In this document: positions 1 through 10,912 of the stretch, piece after piece | Layout: every line of letters begins with the position of its first letter | How positions within the stretch are numbered: the stretch's first letter is position 1 | NCBI GenBank assembly: GCA_027382625.1 | Contig: JAJKFJ010022255.1 | Location: 1-64,000, forward strand | Length of the DNA stretch: 64,000 nucleotides | Reading direction: 5' to 3' | Source: Tetmemena sp. SeJ-2015 | Lineage: Eukaryota; Ciliophora; Spirotrichea; Sporadotrichida; Oxytrichidae | Translations under genes and position numbers: made by a program | The notes under the pieces: generated by a model | What the model saw: only the letters and a program-made list of their open reading frames with translations | Told to the model about the DNA's origin: nothing | The model's database searches: none

Positions 1-1294
1 GGGGTTTGATAAGCAGCTTCTAAATTCAAATACAGTATAAGAGGTCTCCCCCTTTTAATAGAGTACATTATAGAAACTAACTTTGGACCATTCACTTTTA
101 GATTTAGCAGCACCCTCTCCGCTCTTCGCTAGCCTGCACTCATACTGCTTTATTTTCCCACTTTCTTTAGCTACTCCACCCTTCTCACCATGATTTCATA
201 TATTCAGATTTTAGGGACATAGATGACTTTCTGAGGACGTTTTGACGATACGCCAAGGACCAAACCTAAGGATCTGCTGTTTTCAATCGTCACTCGCTTT
301 CCAGTAGTCCTCTATAAAGTGGTTTGTCAAAGCCTTAGAATGGTAAAAGCATGAAGCCATCTTGATTCTTACTCTAAATTCCTAAGTGCTTAAATATACC
401 TAGACAATTCGCACAGCATGTACCTCGCCAATTCGCACCATTCCTGCCTAACCTATTCGCACTAATTAATTAAGCCTTTGCCTTAGCTTACAATTCTATG
501 GAAAGCTGTACTTGACTGTTTAGCATCTATTAGAATGTTATCTGCTCCTCTAATATGCCTATCTATATGGTGGCCTAATGAACCTGCTCCAAAGATCTAT
601 ATTGATGAACTAAAACGCCTTTATTATATCAATGCGGAGATGCTTATTGATAGAGCTTATTCAAGAGGCTTGCATTGAGTCAAGTCCACCCTGCTCCAAA
701 GTGCACAAAGCAATGTGCGATATTGGCTCGATGGACCTGCAATCAAAATGATAAAGTATTAGTACATGAGGAAAGCAAAGGTATTCGAAGAGAATGACAA
801 TAAGCTCTATTTATAAAAGGATCATCTTAGTAGGACATATCGGTTAACGTCTAATTATCAAACGACTTCCATTATCGTAGTAGATTAATAAAACCCAAGT
901 TTTAATTACGTAAATACGAAATAACCAGCTGTTAATTTAAGTATTTTTAAAAATTTTAACATCACCCTAATTTTCACAATAATGCGTAATGTTTCAGATT
1001 AATAAAGCACATTTACTTTATTTTTTTTTCTCATTTAAATCCCATCTTGATTAAAAATATCATTCCAACAGAAAGAGACTAGAACCCTCCCATCAGATCA
1101 CTTAAATCGGTTATTTCAAAGTACATTTAACTTTTGACTGCCCCTGATTGTTAGAAAAATAGTTTATTGTAAATTAGAGTAATATTGTATTTAAGTGTTT
1201 TTCTTACTTAGTAAGTGCAAAAACATAAGTTATAATGATAACATAGACTTTTTAGTGACACTTACTTTGAAATGTTAATTTGGTTTTATAAGTC
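1..1294. other. no convincing gene; degenerate 24-bp repeat at 407-462
   Basis: No frame open under the TGA-only stop code looks like a conserved protein here. A 47-codon frame at 538-681 (+) ends in TGA but is unrecognised. The motif attcgcac occurs at 407, 431 and 455, exactly 24 bp apart, each copy preceded by a related acct-containing stretch, so this is a short decayed tandem repeat. The rest is AT-rich, as expected of germline-limited or intergenic DNA. Confidence 0.5.
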
Positions 1295-1411
1295 GTGCGG
1301 TGGGGGGATTGGTGGCACTTCCTCAGACCGCACGTGCGGTGGGGGGATTGGTACCACTTCCCCGGACCGCACGTGCGGTGGGGGGATTGGTACCACTTCC
1401 CCAGACCGCAC
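1295..1411. repeat. three tandem 39-bp GC-rich units with inverted ends
   Basis: Three head-to-tail 39-bp units (1295-1333, 1334-1372, 1373-1411) followed by a partial fourth. Each unit opens with GTGCGGT and closes with its complement ACCGCAC, so each can fold into a hairpin, and unit junctions form ACCGCAC/GTGCGGT palindromes. Units 2 and 3 differ at one base; unit 1 is more diverged. The block is far more GC-rich than its surroundings. Any apparent open frame through it is a by-product of the repeat. Confidence 0.9.
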
Positions 1412-1559
1412 GTGCGGTGCGGGACCCACCACCCATTATTTCTGATGCAGCTTATAGTTTAACTATGAAGGCAATAAATTAGAATTAAGTAAAACTCATT
1501 ACAAAAGCATAATAAGTTTTAATAAATAAGGTATATGATTTTTTAAATGTTTTTTGACT

Positions 1560-2205
1560 GCAGATGAGTTAATTTCGTATATTAAAAATATGAAATTAAA
1601 GGATCTGACCTCATTTTGTATTCGATGGAAGACTTTAGTATCAGGGTTTTTTGAAGAAGTACTTCCTTAAATTAAAATTATTTTTGCCTCTGAAAATCTA
1701 AAGAGTGGTGCTTGCTTTTGATACTTTTGAAACTCTTAAGAATATCTTCGTTAATGATGTTTTTCTGTTAATAAAGCTATCTAAAAGAATTGTTGTAAGG
1801 ATTTGTCAGTATGTAATCAACAATATTTTATTTGCAAAGAATGCATGAAATTCATAAAGCTGTTTGGTACTTAAAGAAATATCTAAATTATACACTAAAC
1901 TTTTTTAAACCAATAGATTAAGATGAAATGTTTTAAATTATGTTTAGAATGAAGTCTGCAAGCAGTATCCTAATCTAGTTTGCTTAGTTAAAATGAAGAT
2001 CTAAGAAGTTTTGGATGTTTCTCAGTTTTAAATAAAAATTGCCAATTTCTAAATAGCTTAATCCTCATGCTGATTTTAATTTCCCTGAATGGTTGATAAC
2101 TTCGGGAATAGAGGTTTTGTCCATTTTAGATTCACTTAAGACCCTGGCGAATAAAAGAGTAGAAGAGGAAATTATCTTCTTTAGGAGGTAGAGATTTTTT
2201 TGTTA
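1560..2205 (-). pseudogene. decayed copy of the Ser/Gln-rich gene at 8.5-9.5 kb
   Basis: This stretch aligns by eye, in the same orientation, with 8783-9475. Shared blocks include ggatctgacct, agagtggtgcttgcttttga, atgaagatct and a run near the upstream end, ttagattcactta. The copy is full of small deletions and substitutions and no long frame survives even with TAA/TAG read as Gln. It is best described as a degenerate germline paralogue of the intact segment. Whether it is ever retained in the macronucleus cannot be judged here. Confidence 0.75.
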
Positions 2206-2507
2206 AATTTTAAGTACATATCTAAAATCTTTAAATTGTATGTAAAATTAAGTTTAACATTCAATTGCAATTTACTAACTTCAATATTTTTAATCGGTCA
2301 ATTTATCTGCTCTTCATAACTTCATACAAATAGATTAAGCAAAATGTATCATTAAAATATTAAATTTTGAATTTGAATTTATATAAAAGCAAAATTAAAG
2401 AGAGAGAGAGAACTTTGAGTAAGGACTACATTCGCACATTTTTACATTAAAATTCAAAATAGACTCAATCATTCTATAATTACTCATTATCTAAATTTTA
2501 CTGTAGA

Positions 2508-4702
2508 ATGCAGAATAATCAGACAAATCAGAACAACAATGGAGCTGGAACGGGTTTCAAGTTTACTCCAAATTCAGGCAGCAATTAGAACGGATTCTAA
2601 TCAAACTTTCAAGCCAATCCTAATTCAAGCAACAACAATGGGTTCGGCTAGAACTCTTCTAACAATACCTCAGGCTCACAATTTTTCAAGCCTACTTTTG
2701 CAGGCAACAACAACTTTGGCAACTCAAACTCTAATTTTGGGAACAATAGTGGCAACGCAGGCCAACAGTAGAGTTCGTTCAAGCCAACTTTTGCCTCTCA
2801 AAATACTCAGAGTAACTCAAATGGATAGCAGTAATTCAATCCAGTGACAACAAGCTCCAATACTCAGAGCAACTTCGGCAACAACTCCTAATCAACAAGC
2901 AACAACAATCAGCCTAATGCCAGCAACTCTTCAACTTCTGGTTTCAAGTTTGTGTAGTCATCGAACACCACTGGAGGCAACTTCCAAAGCTTTGGAAGGA
3001 ATAATCAGTAATCTCAAAACGCATAGGGAGGGGCTCTGAACTTCGATAGCATAACTTATATTTTTAGTAAGTTGCAAGAGCACGAGCAAGAAATTAAGCA
3101 TGCTTTGGAGAGATAGATGATGATGTGCTCTCCCACTTGCCAAGAGAACCTTTTCAAGGATATTCTCTTGAATAGAATACCTACATCAGCGACCTAAAAA
3201 GAAAGAGACGACATCATCGCATAGTCAAACTAGGCTATTTTTGTCAGGACTGCTGATAACAATGTCACTTATCCCATTGACATCAACCGCAGAAACGAGA
3301 TCATGAGCAATTATCGGTACTAAGATAAAACTATTTGTTAATTATTGTAAATAAACATAATTAAAAAAATATTATGAGATAATTTGAGGTGTTAATTTTG
3401 ATAACTTGAATTTTTTGTAAAAATAAATATATCGGTTATATCGGTAAGAATTTGAATTAAATTATCGAAAGTGATTCCCAATTTATTAAGCTTAAAACTA
3501 TATAATTGGATGATTTTAAACTTCTTTAATCAAGCATACTTCTATCTGACAATTTCTTATATGATTTGACTTACAAAATTTAAACTTTAATCTAAGTGAA
3601 ATTTGATAATTAAAGTAAGATAATTTATTAATTCTAATAATATTTCTAAGATAAATATTATCCAGTGTAGATCTCGACTATTGAGGAGGCCACCTAAAGA
3701 CTTAAGGCTACATATGCTCGTTCGGAATAAATTGCAGCTCAAATTTAGAACGAACTCATTAATTCAATAATTAGTGAAAGATATTTTAATAACTAGAGGT
3801 GGCAGCAGCGCTTGAGACGGAGACCATTCACACCTATTTTGGAACTCTTTCTAAGATAATCAAAAACTAAGGCATCATCTCATCAAATTTCTTCAACATT
3901 ATCAAAATACAATTTCAAATCAATTTAAAATAAAAGGTATTTCATTAAAAGATAAATTCATTTCGTTTTCAGAATTTATATCAACCAATGAAATTGATTT
4001 AAATATTATAAGTTAACAAGATTATGTTTTCCTGCCATTATAGCTTCTTCTTTAGAGAAGTTATATCACCAGATAGAAGCAATAAATGAGTTAACTTTAT
4101 TTTAATCATGGCTTGAAATGGCTGACCTAACTTAATTGTGGTTTTTAAGAAAAGAGAAATGAATCCTGAACTTGAAATAGATCATTAATTTATTTATTGC
4201 ATTTACTCTTATTAAAATATGAGTAGATTGTGATAATATTTTGATAGGCCTGTATGAGATTCTGATATATCAATATGAGAAAGAAGGCCCAAGATCTGTC
4301 AGGAATTTCAACATCCAAGATTTGAAAGCAATTATGAAGGGAATTGACTAGTAGGCTGTTAAGTCACTTGCAATTCTTACCCCAACTCAAGGGTCAACTT
4401 CACTTGTGTTGAAGAACCTCATCTCGCATCTCAAAAGTCTTCTCCACAAGTAAATTGAGCGCGTAGCCACAATAGAGGTTGTTGAGCCTGTGCTGGATGA
4501 AGATGTCAAGAAGTTGCTCAACGATATAGAGAAATCAAAAGAGGCTGATAAAGTTGCAAACTAAATTGTTGAGAGTATCCAAATTCAAATTGCAGCCATC
4601 AAGGCTCTTTTGAAGAGATATATTGAAGCCAAAGCCACTTTGCAGTCCATTATTGAGCAGGAGAAGGATTTATCAGACTCTCGCAATGCAAGAGAAATCT
4701 GA
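2508..4702 (+). CDS. FG-repeat nucleoporin-like protein, three MDSs
   Basis: MDS1 (2508-3329) starts at an ATG followed by an Asn/Gln/Ser-rich region with scattered GF, FKPTF, FGN and GFKF motifs, typical of FG nucleoporins that line the nuclear-pore channel. The frame then passes into a helical, coiled-coil-like region carried by MDS2 (3646-3841) and MDS3 (4237-4702, TGA stop). MDS1 joins MDS2 through the 10-bp pointer CTAAGATAAA and MDS2 joins MDS3 through TATTTTG; both joins keep the frame (RYQDKYYPVQ and PFTPILIGLY). TAG and TAA occur as Gln throughout. FG repeats followed by a coiled coil resemble the Nup54/Nup58/Nup62 group, but I cannot assign the exact member. The MDSs are in the normal order, so the gene is interrupted but not scrambled. 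Confidence 0.85.
3330..3655 (+). other. IES between nucleoporin MDS1 and MDS2
   Basis: AT-rich spacer flanked by the direct repeat CTAAGATAAA at 3320-3329 and 3646-3655. Deleting one copy and the spacer restores the frame across the conserved helical region. No GT-AG pair gives the same clean join, which argues against an intron. Confidence 0.9.
3842..4243 (+). other. IES between nucleoporin MDS2 and MDS3
   Basis: AT-rich spacer flanked by the pointer TATTTTG at 3835-3841 and 4237-4243. The join reads ACA CCT ATT TTG ATA GGC, in frame on both sides. Confidence 0.88.
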
Positions 4703-5619
4703 ATAACTGTGTATACCATATAAAAATCTTTAACTTTTGCATTTGATTAACATTCTTGATTTTTCAAATATTCTTTAATAAGAAGCAAAGTAAAGCGACC
4801 ATTAAATAATGAGAAATAAAAAAAAATCATTAAGAATCTCAGTCATAAAATCCTACTTATCTTTAGTTAGGATGGAAGGGCTAATCTAATTTTTTTTGTT
4901 GATCATTATTTCAAAATTAAGAATTATTTTAGTCTGCCTAGTCTTTGTATCTACCTGTTTTCGAGATCTTAAAAGTCGTTTTAAAACTCAAATCTGTATT
5001 AGATGCGGCAGTTTGTTTTTCAAAACAAGATTTAAGGCATTCTTAATGAAAAAGATTTTATCAAGGCTTTTTTTTAAAAATAGATTAGCTGCACTATTCT
5101 GTATTCTCTATTGTCTGAATTATTTGATATTTATTGCTAATTTTTACTTAATATTGGCAGTATTTTAATTGGTTTGCTGATTTAAATTGCTAGAGGATAT
5201 TAATCTTTACCTAAGATAGATTTTAAGAATTCTTAGCACTCATAAAAACTTTAGAACCTCAAATTTATAGAATAGAAAACTATTTCAGCTCTGATATTGT
5301 CCCATATTTTGAATAAGGTGAGTCCCCAAACGACTTTAGTCGATATAAAATATAAAACAAACGATCTTGCTTTAAATCATTAACTGAAAATTATTCAATT
5401 AGTTCTCAAAAACAAATTAAAAATACTGTTATACATAAGTAAAGAATATTTTAAAAATCTATTTCTGTTACTAAAAAAGTAGCCCTATCTAATTCATTCC
5501 AGTGATTTTAATAACCTAATTATCTGAATTAAATATATGAGAGCAAGGATAAGTAGTATAAAAGTTTAAAAGTATTAAAATTAAAACCCATTAATCAGTT
5601 TTCAATTTCAGAGAAATTT
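4703..5619. other. AT-rich, no supported gene
   Basis: Standard-code frames here (for example 4896-5168) are Phe/Leu/Ile-rich translations of AT-rich DNA, without motifs or a matching neighbour. I see no gene and no repeat that I can support. Confidence 0.5.
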
Positions 5620-5915
5620 TTTGGCAGATCTTTTTCTTTAAAGAGTTAGCATTCTCCATTAGTTGTATTTTCATAATCACATGATTAATTGTGTACCTTG
5701 TTGATTCTATCTCCACATATCTCTTGCTCTCTGCGGTCTCTCCCAGTCCTCAGATTTTAGAGATGCTTGTACCTTAGTGGTTTATGTGGTCAAGTCAAGA
5801 ACTCAAAAATTGGTACCAATTTAGAATCGGGGGCAGTGTATTTAAGGGTTTTATGATAGCTGAAAGTTAACCAGTACTAATAAAGGGCCTGTCAGAGTGG
5901 AGGGAAGCAGCTTGA
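5620..5915 (+). CDS. possible membrane-protein segment (weak)
   Basis: With TAA/TAG as Gln, the forward frame from about 5640 has a hydrophobic stretch (LIVYLVDSISTYLLLSAV) and then a polar region with several Trp (WFMWSSQELKNWYQF, GLSEWREAA), ending at TGA at 5913-5915. Base composition rises locally above the flanking AT-rich DNA, which fits an MDS. There is no start codon I can defend and no recognised family; it may be one segment of a gene whose other parts lie elsewhere. Confidence 0.35.
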
Positions 5916-6635
5916 TTGCGAGAATGCTTGGAGATTAGAATTAAGCTGCTCTTTGATGTGATCCATAATTTACACTTAAATCCGCAGCACACAAGCATCA
6001 ACATATAACTACAAAATATTTTATAAAAAGGGAAGATTAACGCTCTCTAACGAATAAATTTCTTTATTTCTAGTTTTGAAATATCATTTCTAAATTTATG
6101 ATATGATTTATAAGAAAATTTGATCAATGTTGATCTTAAGTTAATTATTTTTAATAAACTTTTATTTAATTGAAATTAGATAATATCCTCTCTTATAAGT
6201 ATAAAATTAATGCTTAGTTATTAAATAAATTTTAATTTGTTTCTTCTTAATTTAATATTAAAGGTCAATCTTAATCTGAAATTTCTTATTTTTTAAAAAC
6301 ATAAATTACAACTATTACTTTTTTAAAAAATAAAAATTTGTAATTTGATATAAAAATAAGTGGACCTCTAAGTTCTAATTTCATTAAGTGCACGACTTTG
6401 AGACCTAAACTATCCAGAAATAGTTTCACTATGAAATTTAAGAGTCTATAAATAAAATCAATTTGTAATGAAATACAATACACCTCTATTTAAATAAAAA
6501 AAGTTATTCCCGTCAGATAACAATAATATTGAGGATTTTAAAAATAATTTTCTATATAGAGTTATATCTAACCATAGTGAATCTTTCCAGTTAAATTCGG
6601 TGTTTATATGATATACTTCAGATAATAACAAAGCC
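5916..6635. other. AT-rich spacer, no gene seen
   Basis: Very AT-rich. The minus-strand frame at 6286-6483 is low-complexity and has no support. Probably intergenic or germline-limited DNA. Confidence 0.5.
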
Positions 6636-7503
6636 TCAAATCAGAATAATTGAGGCAGAGTAAATTCCACAAAGTGCAATAATAAATTGTGAAGCAAAGT
6701 CTGTGAAGGCAAAGGAGGCATCCCCTATGTAGAAGCTTGCTTAGCCGAAATTTAGAGAGTGCTCTTTAGCAACTCCACCACTAATTTTCCCATAAGCCCA
6801 GGTCAGAGAGTTTCCAAAGTTTGCTTTCAAATCTGAATCTTGACCAGCGTTGGTGTCAGATGTTTATAATGGGCGCTCAAAAGTAGAAAAGGCATCTAAT
6901 AAACAAAATATATCGTGAGACTAAACTTTCTTATAAGATTATATTTTACTTAAATGCCTGTTGTTGGGTCCTTATAAACTTTGATGGCTGAGTCAACCAT
7001 ATTCAAATTTTGAGTGTCGTCTAATACGGGTTGGGAGTCACCAACAAAGTATAATAAATTTGCAAAGAGAAAATGAATAGTAGCTTATAAATAGTTTAGG
7101 AATCGGAGCAGGGTACTGTATCAGAAGGACTTGTGTAATATAGAGTGCAATATGTAGAATCTCCTTCTTGCATATCGTAGACATTTAATCTATATTGTAG
7201 AATACCGCAGCTTATTCTTTAATTTTATAATTGTAGCCTACTCCCATATAGAAGCCATCTGTTCCGCTCTTACCCCAATTGATCATTGGAAGACCTTTAA
7301 TTCTAAATGTCATTCTGAGAGTTTCTCTTGCAAAAAATGTGCTTAAAATTAAAGGATAAAGTTTGGTCAAAATAGAGCTCGAGATTAAAGGTTAAAAATA
7401 AAACTGGAAGGCTCTGAGATAATTAACGTAATTAGCTTTGAACTTTATTAATCAAACTATAATTAGATCTTATATTCTCATGCACCTGAACAAAACAGTT
7501 ATA
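6636..7503. CDS. DOMON-domain protein 1, split and probably inverted
   Basis: The minus strand encodes a DOMON-type beta domain: a GFYMGVGYN-VYDMQEGD core (as in heme- or sugar-binding DOMON folds, W/F-x-G-x-G followed by D), a Cys-containing strand (STYCTLYY), LYFVGDSQPVLDD, then FSTFERPLQTSDT and a tail ending in TGA at 6636-6638. The C-terminal 20 or so residues are hydrophobic, suggesting a lipid or membrane anchor. IESs interrupt it, one at 7186-7232. A signal-peptide-like start (ATG at 7480, MHLNKTVIVLLGFANLG) lies on the opposite strand just upstream, the same arrangement as the better resolved paralogue at 10.9-12.0 kb. The join between the inverted start and the minus-strand body was not resolved. 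Likely secreted or cell-surface; ligand unknown. Confidence 0.7.
7186..7232 (-). other. 47-bp IES in DOMON gene 1
   Basis: On the minus strand GGCTACAAT is followed by an AT-rich insert and then AATGTCTACG. Collapsing on AAT restores GYN-VYDMQEGD, which aligns residue by residue with the GYNVQDMSAGD of the paralogue. Confidence 0.8.
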
Positions 7504-8462
7504 GTACTACTAGGATTCGCAAACTTAGGCTAATTTAAAATAGATAGAGCTAAATTAAGTGATAAATTAAAATTATCATTTGTATTAGCTAATTATTTAT
7601 TTCCTATTATTTGATAGTTAAGAATTTAGTAGAAAGTAGGCACACACAAACATTAATGTTTATAATATAATTTTTCAAATTTAAATGAGAAAAATTGAAA
7701 AAATATTAGCTGCTTTAGTCAGAAAAAGGCCTCAATGAATTTATATTATGCCTATGAAGTTGATTTCAAGGAAGTAAAACATTTCTGAAACCATTACAAT
7801 TCTTTAAAATTAAATTATAAGAGTTAAGGTTTCTAACTCTGATAAAGGAAATATTTAGATTTTAGAGATTCTAACTGCTCCTCAAAAAAAGTTTCAATGG
7901 AGCTAAATGAAATGTGATAACCTAAGGAAATAAATTCTGAAAACAGCATAATTAAAAAAAAAACTGAGCTATTTTATGATAAATACTAGTCATTTTATAG
8001 TGATTTGCAAAAAATTTGTTTTTTAAATAAGAATATCTCAAAATATTTTTGTTTTATTTATATTTTAGAAATTTCAAAGCAAGAGATCTCTAAATGCTCC
8101 ACAAATTTTTTTAAAATAAAATCGTTCTTAACCTATTTTATATGATGAGTTCTATTTTTAAAAAAAGGTATTTATAGGCTTTTATTTGAAATTATTGTTC
8201 TCTAGATATTTCTTGAAAATACATTACCTTCTCTTTGTAGGAATTTGGATTTTCCTCATATGAGGCTTTTAAACTTATTATACAAAAACACATAAAGTGA
8301 TTTGCTTTCAATAAAAGTTAACATTTTGAAAGTGCATTTTATTCTCAATATCCTATCTTCTTAATATTTTTTTTATTTTATATTATTGATTATAATACTT
8401 TAAACTTAGCCTTATTGAGCTGCAAGTCAATGGTCAGACATTCCAACTATACTAACAGCTTT
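7504..8462. other. AT-rich spacer
   Basis: Long AT-rich stretch with poly-A and poly-T runs. No coding region, RNA gene or repeat that I can support. Confidence 0.5.
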
Positions 8463-9500
8463 TCAAGTGAGTGGTATACCTACGATAATGCCGGCACTGA
8501 AACTCTCAAATATAGTTAGCATATAAACAGCTATAAACCAATTTGAAGAATAAAATAAGTCAAGAAATAATATAATCTCAATAAAAATACTAGAATATAA
8601 AAAAGCATCACAAGTTTTAATCAATAAGTGCTCTAATTTTTTGAAAATTTTCACTGTATATATGCTAATTCTTTGCTCTTTCAACAGATTTGTCATGTGT
8701 TCTCTCAACATCTGAGAAATTAAGAGCTCTTCTTCTCCTTGCTCGTGAGGGTAGCTTTGCATGTGATTGTGAATACTCCTTGACTGCAGAATAGTTTATC
8801 TCATTTCTTGCATTTAAATTTGGAATTAACGGATCTGACCTTAACCCGAAATCAATAGGAAGCTTAATTTGGGCAGCAGCATCATTTTAAGGTAGAACTT
8901 GTTGAGATTAAGATTAAAAAGGCTCTAGTAAATTATCTTTGCTCATTGTTATCTTAGGTGCAGAAAAATCTATAGAGTGGTGCTTGCTTTTGAAAGGCTT
9001 AGGAGGGTCTTCGTTGCTGATGTATTTCTACTTCATAATTCTATCAAATAGATTCTCTCTGTAAGGAGTCTACTAATTTATCTTTTTAAAAAATAACAGT
9101 GGCTTTAAACTATTAGGTACTTAATGAAGTAGCCTGATTAGAAACTGAGCTGCTCTACAGCCAAGATACCAATGATGGATTGTTTTAATTGATACTAGGA
9201 ATGAAGCCTGCGGAGCCTTAATCTAGCTTGATCGGTTCAAATGAAGATCTTTGACGCTTGTGGATTTTTATCTAGTCAGAAAATAGTTAGTCATTTCCAA
9301 CAAAGCCGGAATCCTGCTGTTGTAAATATTCTTGAATGGCTTGCTAATTTCTCTATTTGATAGCCTCAGGAATGGAAGTTTAGTCCATTTTAGATTCACT
9401 TAAAATCCTTCTGTGGGCAATTGAAGAGTAGGGATCTTTGGGAAAATTATCCCCTTTAGGAAGAAAAGATTTATTCAGTTTATTCTTTAAAATAAAAACT
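8463..9500 (-). CDS. Ser/Gln-rich protein with C-terminal membrane segments
   Basis: With Q at TAA/TAG the minus strand from about 9500 is open through a polar, Ser/Gln/Asn-rich region (SFLPKGDNFPKDPYSS, ILSESKMDQTSIPEAIKQ, SNEDPPKPFKSKHHSIDF). The last part (8463-8762, TGA at 8463-8465) has a charged stretch, then two hydrophobic segments (FLYSSIFIEIILFLDLFY and WFIAVYMLTIFESFSAGIIVG). The frame changes near 8760 and near 9500, so at least two IESs or further MDSs are involved and the true start is not identified. Looks like a tail-anchored membrane protein with a disordered cytosolic part; no family recognised. A decayed copy lies at 1560-2205. Confidence 0.6.
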
Positions 9501-9800
9501 CAAAGACTTAAATTTTGAGTTGATCAATGTATGGAGTATAAGATAACATCTTTTTAGGGGGAGTTTAAGACTCTATTATTGACTCGCCTAGTTTTTATAT
9601 TGCTGGTAAGCTCCTTTGAAAAATATAATTGAATGATTGGACTCTCTTGCCTCTCGATTTGAGGTAGTGTAGAGCATAATTTTATTATAAAATAATAAAT
9701 AGCCTGATTCTGTAGTAGCTTGCTTGAGTTGTTATCCTAAGAAATCATTTCTCAGGTACATTCTTCTTTACCTGACCCCTGGTTCCAAACTCGAGAGATC

Positions 9801-10790
9801 ATGAAGAAGAACTCTTTGTTCATCTTTTTAAATGGAATTCAACTTTCCACTTTATTAAGAGCCAATTTAGCTGATCCTTCTGTACTAGTCATCAGCTAAA
9901 CTCAAGTTGATGTAATTGTTTTGGTTGGATCCTTTATTGGACTTAAGTAGACTGATCTGATTCCTTTCTTTAAATCGCTTTTGCTATATTTTATTCTATT
10001 GAACACCAAGGTTTAGATCAAAAAATATATGAATAGCTAATATGAATCAGAATCAAATTATCCTCTTTTCTGCCTGTTGATTAGCTGCTCTATCTACTAT
10101 TTGCTCTCATTTATGCTTTCTCTTACTTGGTTAGCTTAAATGAGTAGTAATAAATGGAATATATATGTTAGGTCTTTCTTCTTTGATATTTGGCTTGAAT
10201 AATTATCCTTAGTATATATTCATTTAGTTACCACCTTGATTAGGTAAAAAGGAAGCTCTGCTTTCTTAAAGCCTCACAACAGGTTCAATCTTTTTGTATA
10301 GCGAAGTCTTGGTCTAAACTTTGTGAGGATCGTCATTCCTGTTTCTTGGATTCAGAGTTGGAATGATAAATAAATTAAAATGTCTTTCCCCATGCTCATA
10401 AAGGTATATTACTTGGCATTGGCTGCTGGCAAATGCTCGAGGGAAGAATAGCGTTTATCTGCCATTATATAGAAAATAGATATTTTTGCTCTTAAATGAT
10501 AATTTTATTTTATTTATTTTTTTACTCTAATAGGTATGGTGCATGCATTTAATTGAGATTTAAATAATGAAATTCAATAAATAGGACATCATGCAATTTA
10601 TTTTATAGGATCCAATAATGTTGTGGAGTCCAAGTTTGAAGATACATTTTTAGACTGCGAGGATGAGAAAAGAAAATGCCTAGAGAAAGTGGAAACAGAG
10701 AGAGGAGAGAAAAAATAGAAAAACAAGCAATGGAGAAGGTTGGAGAAGTGTTCATTTAAAGGCAAAAAATTGCAAAAGTTTGATTGTTGA
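9801..10790 (+). CDS. multi-pass membrane protein, two MDSs
   Basis: Forward frame open from ATG 9801 (possible upstream extension SSLPDPWFQTREI) with Q at TAA/TAG. It contains several hydrophobic segments (SLFIFLNGIQL, VLVISQTQVDVIVLVGSFIG, FKSLLLYFILL, LFCLLISCSIYYLLSFMLSL, YVRSFFFDIWLEQLSLVYIH) and a conserved-looking polar loop with WIQSWNDKQIKMSFPM. A 129-bp IES bounded by ATAG separates the body from a basic, charged tail (FEDTFLDCEDEKRKC ... WRRLEKCSFKGKK) that ends at TGA 10788-10790. Family not recognised; probably a transporter or other integral membrane protein. The opposite strand is also open when TAA/TAG are Gln, but the forward translation has far better protein character. Confidence 0.65.
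10480..10608 (+). other. 129-bp IES with ATAG pointer
   Basis: Pointer ATAG at 10476-10479 and 10605-10608. Joining gives ATA TAG AAA ATA GGA TCC AAT, in frame from the membrane body into the charged tail. The insert is strongly AT-rich. Confidence 0.75.
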
Positions 10791-10912
10791 TGGTAATTAT
10801 AATTGTCTACAAGTTTATAACATTAAGCTGGATCTTTATCTTTCAATACTGGCTGGTGCTAGTAAGCACCTGTGTAATAATATGCACTCTTTAAATTAAT
10901 AGCGTTCAAATC

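Noticed and set aside
1..12. ggggttt at the first base as a telomere remnant
   Set aside because: A single GGGGTTT without a repeat is not evidence; germline DNA lacks macronuclear telomeres at internal sites.
2539..2847. Standard-code open frame inside the nucleoporin gene
   Set aside because: It is an alternative frame of MDS1; the real frame starts at 2508 and reads through TAA/TAG as Gln.
9760..10050. Minus-strand Gln-rich frame
   Set aside because: Open only because TAA/TAG are Gln; the plus strand of the same stretch encodes a convincing multi-pass membrane protein.
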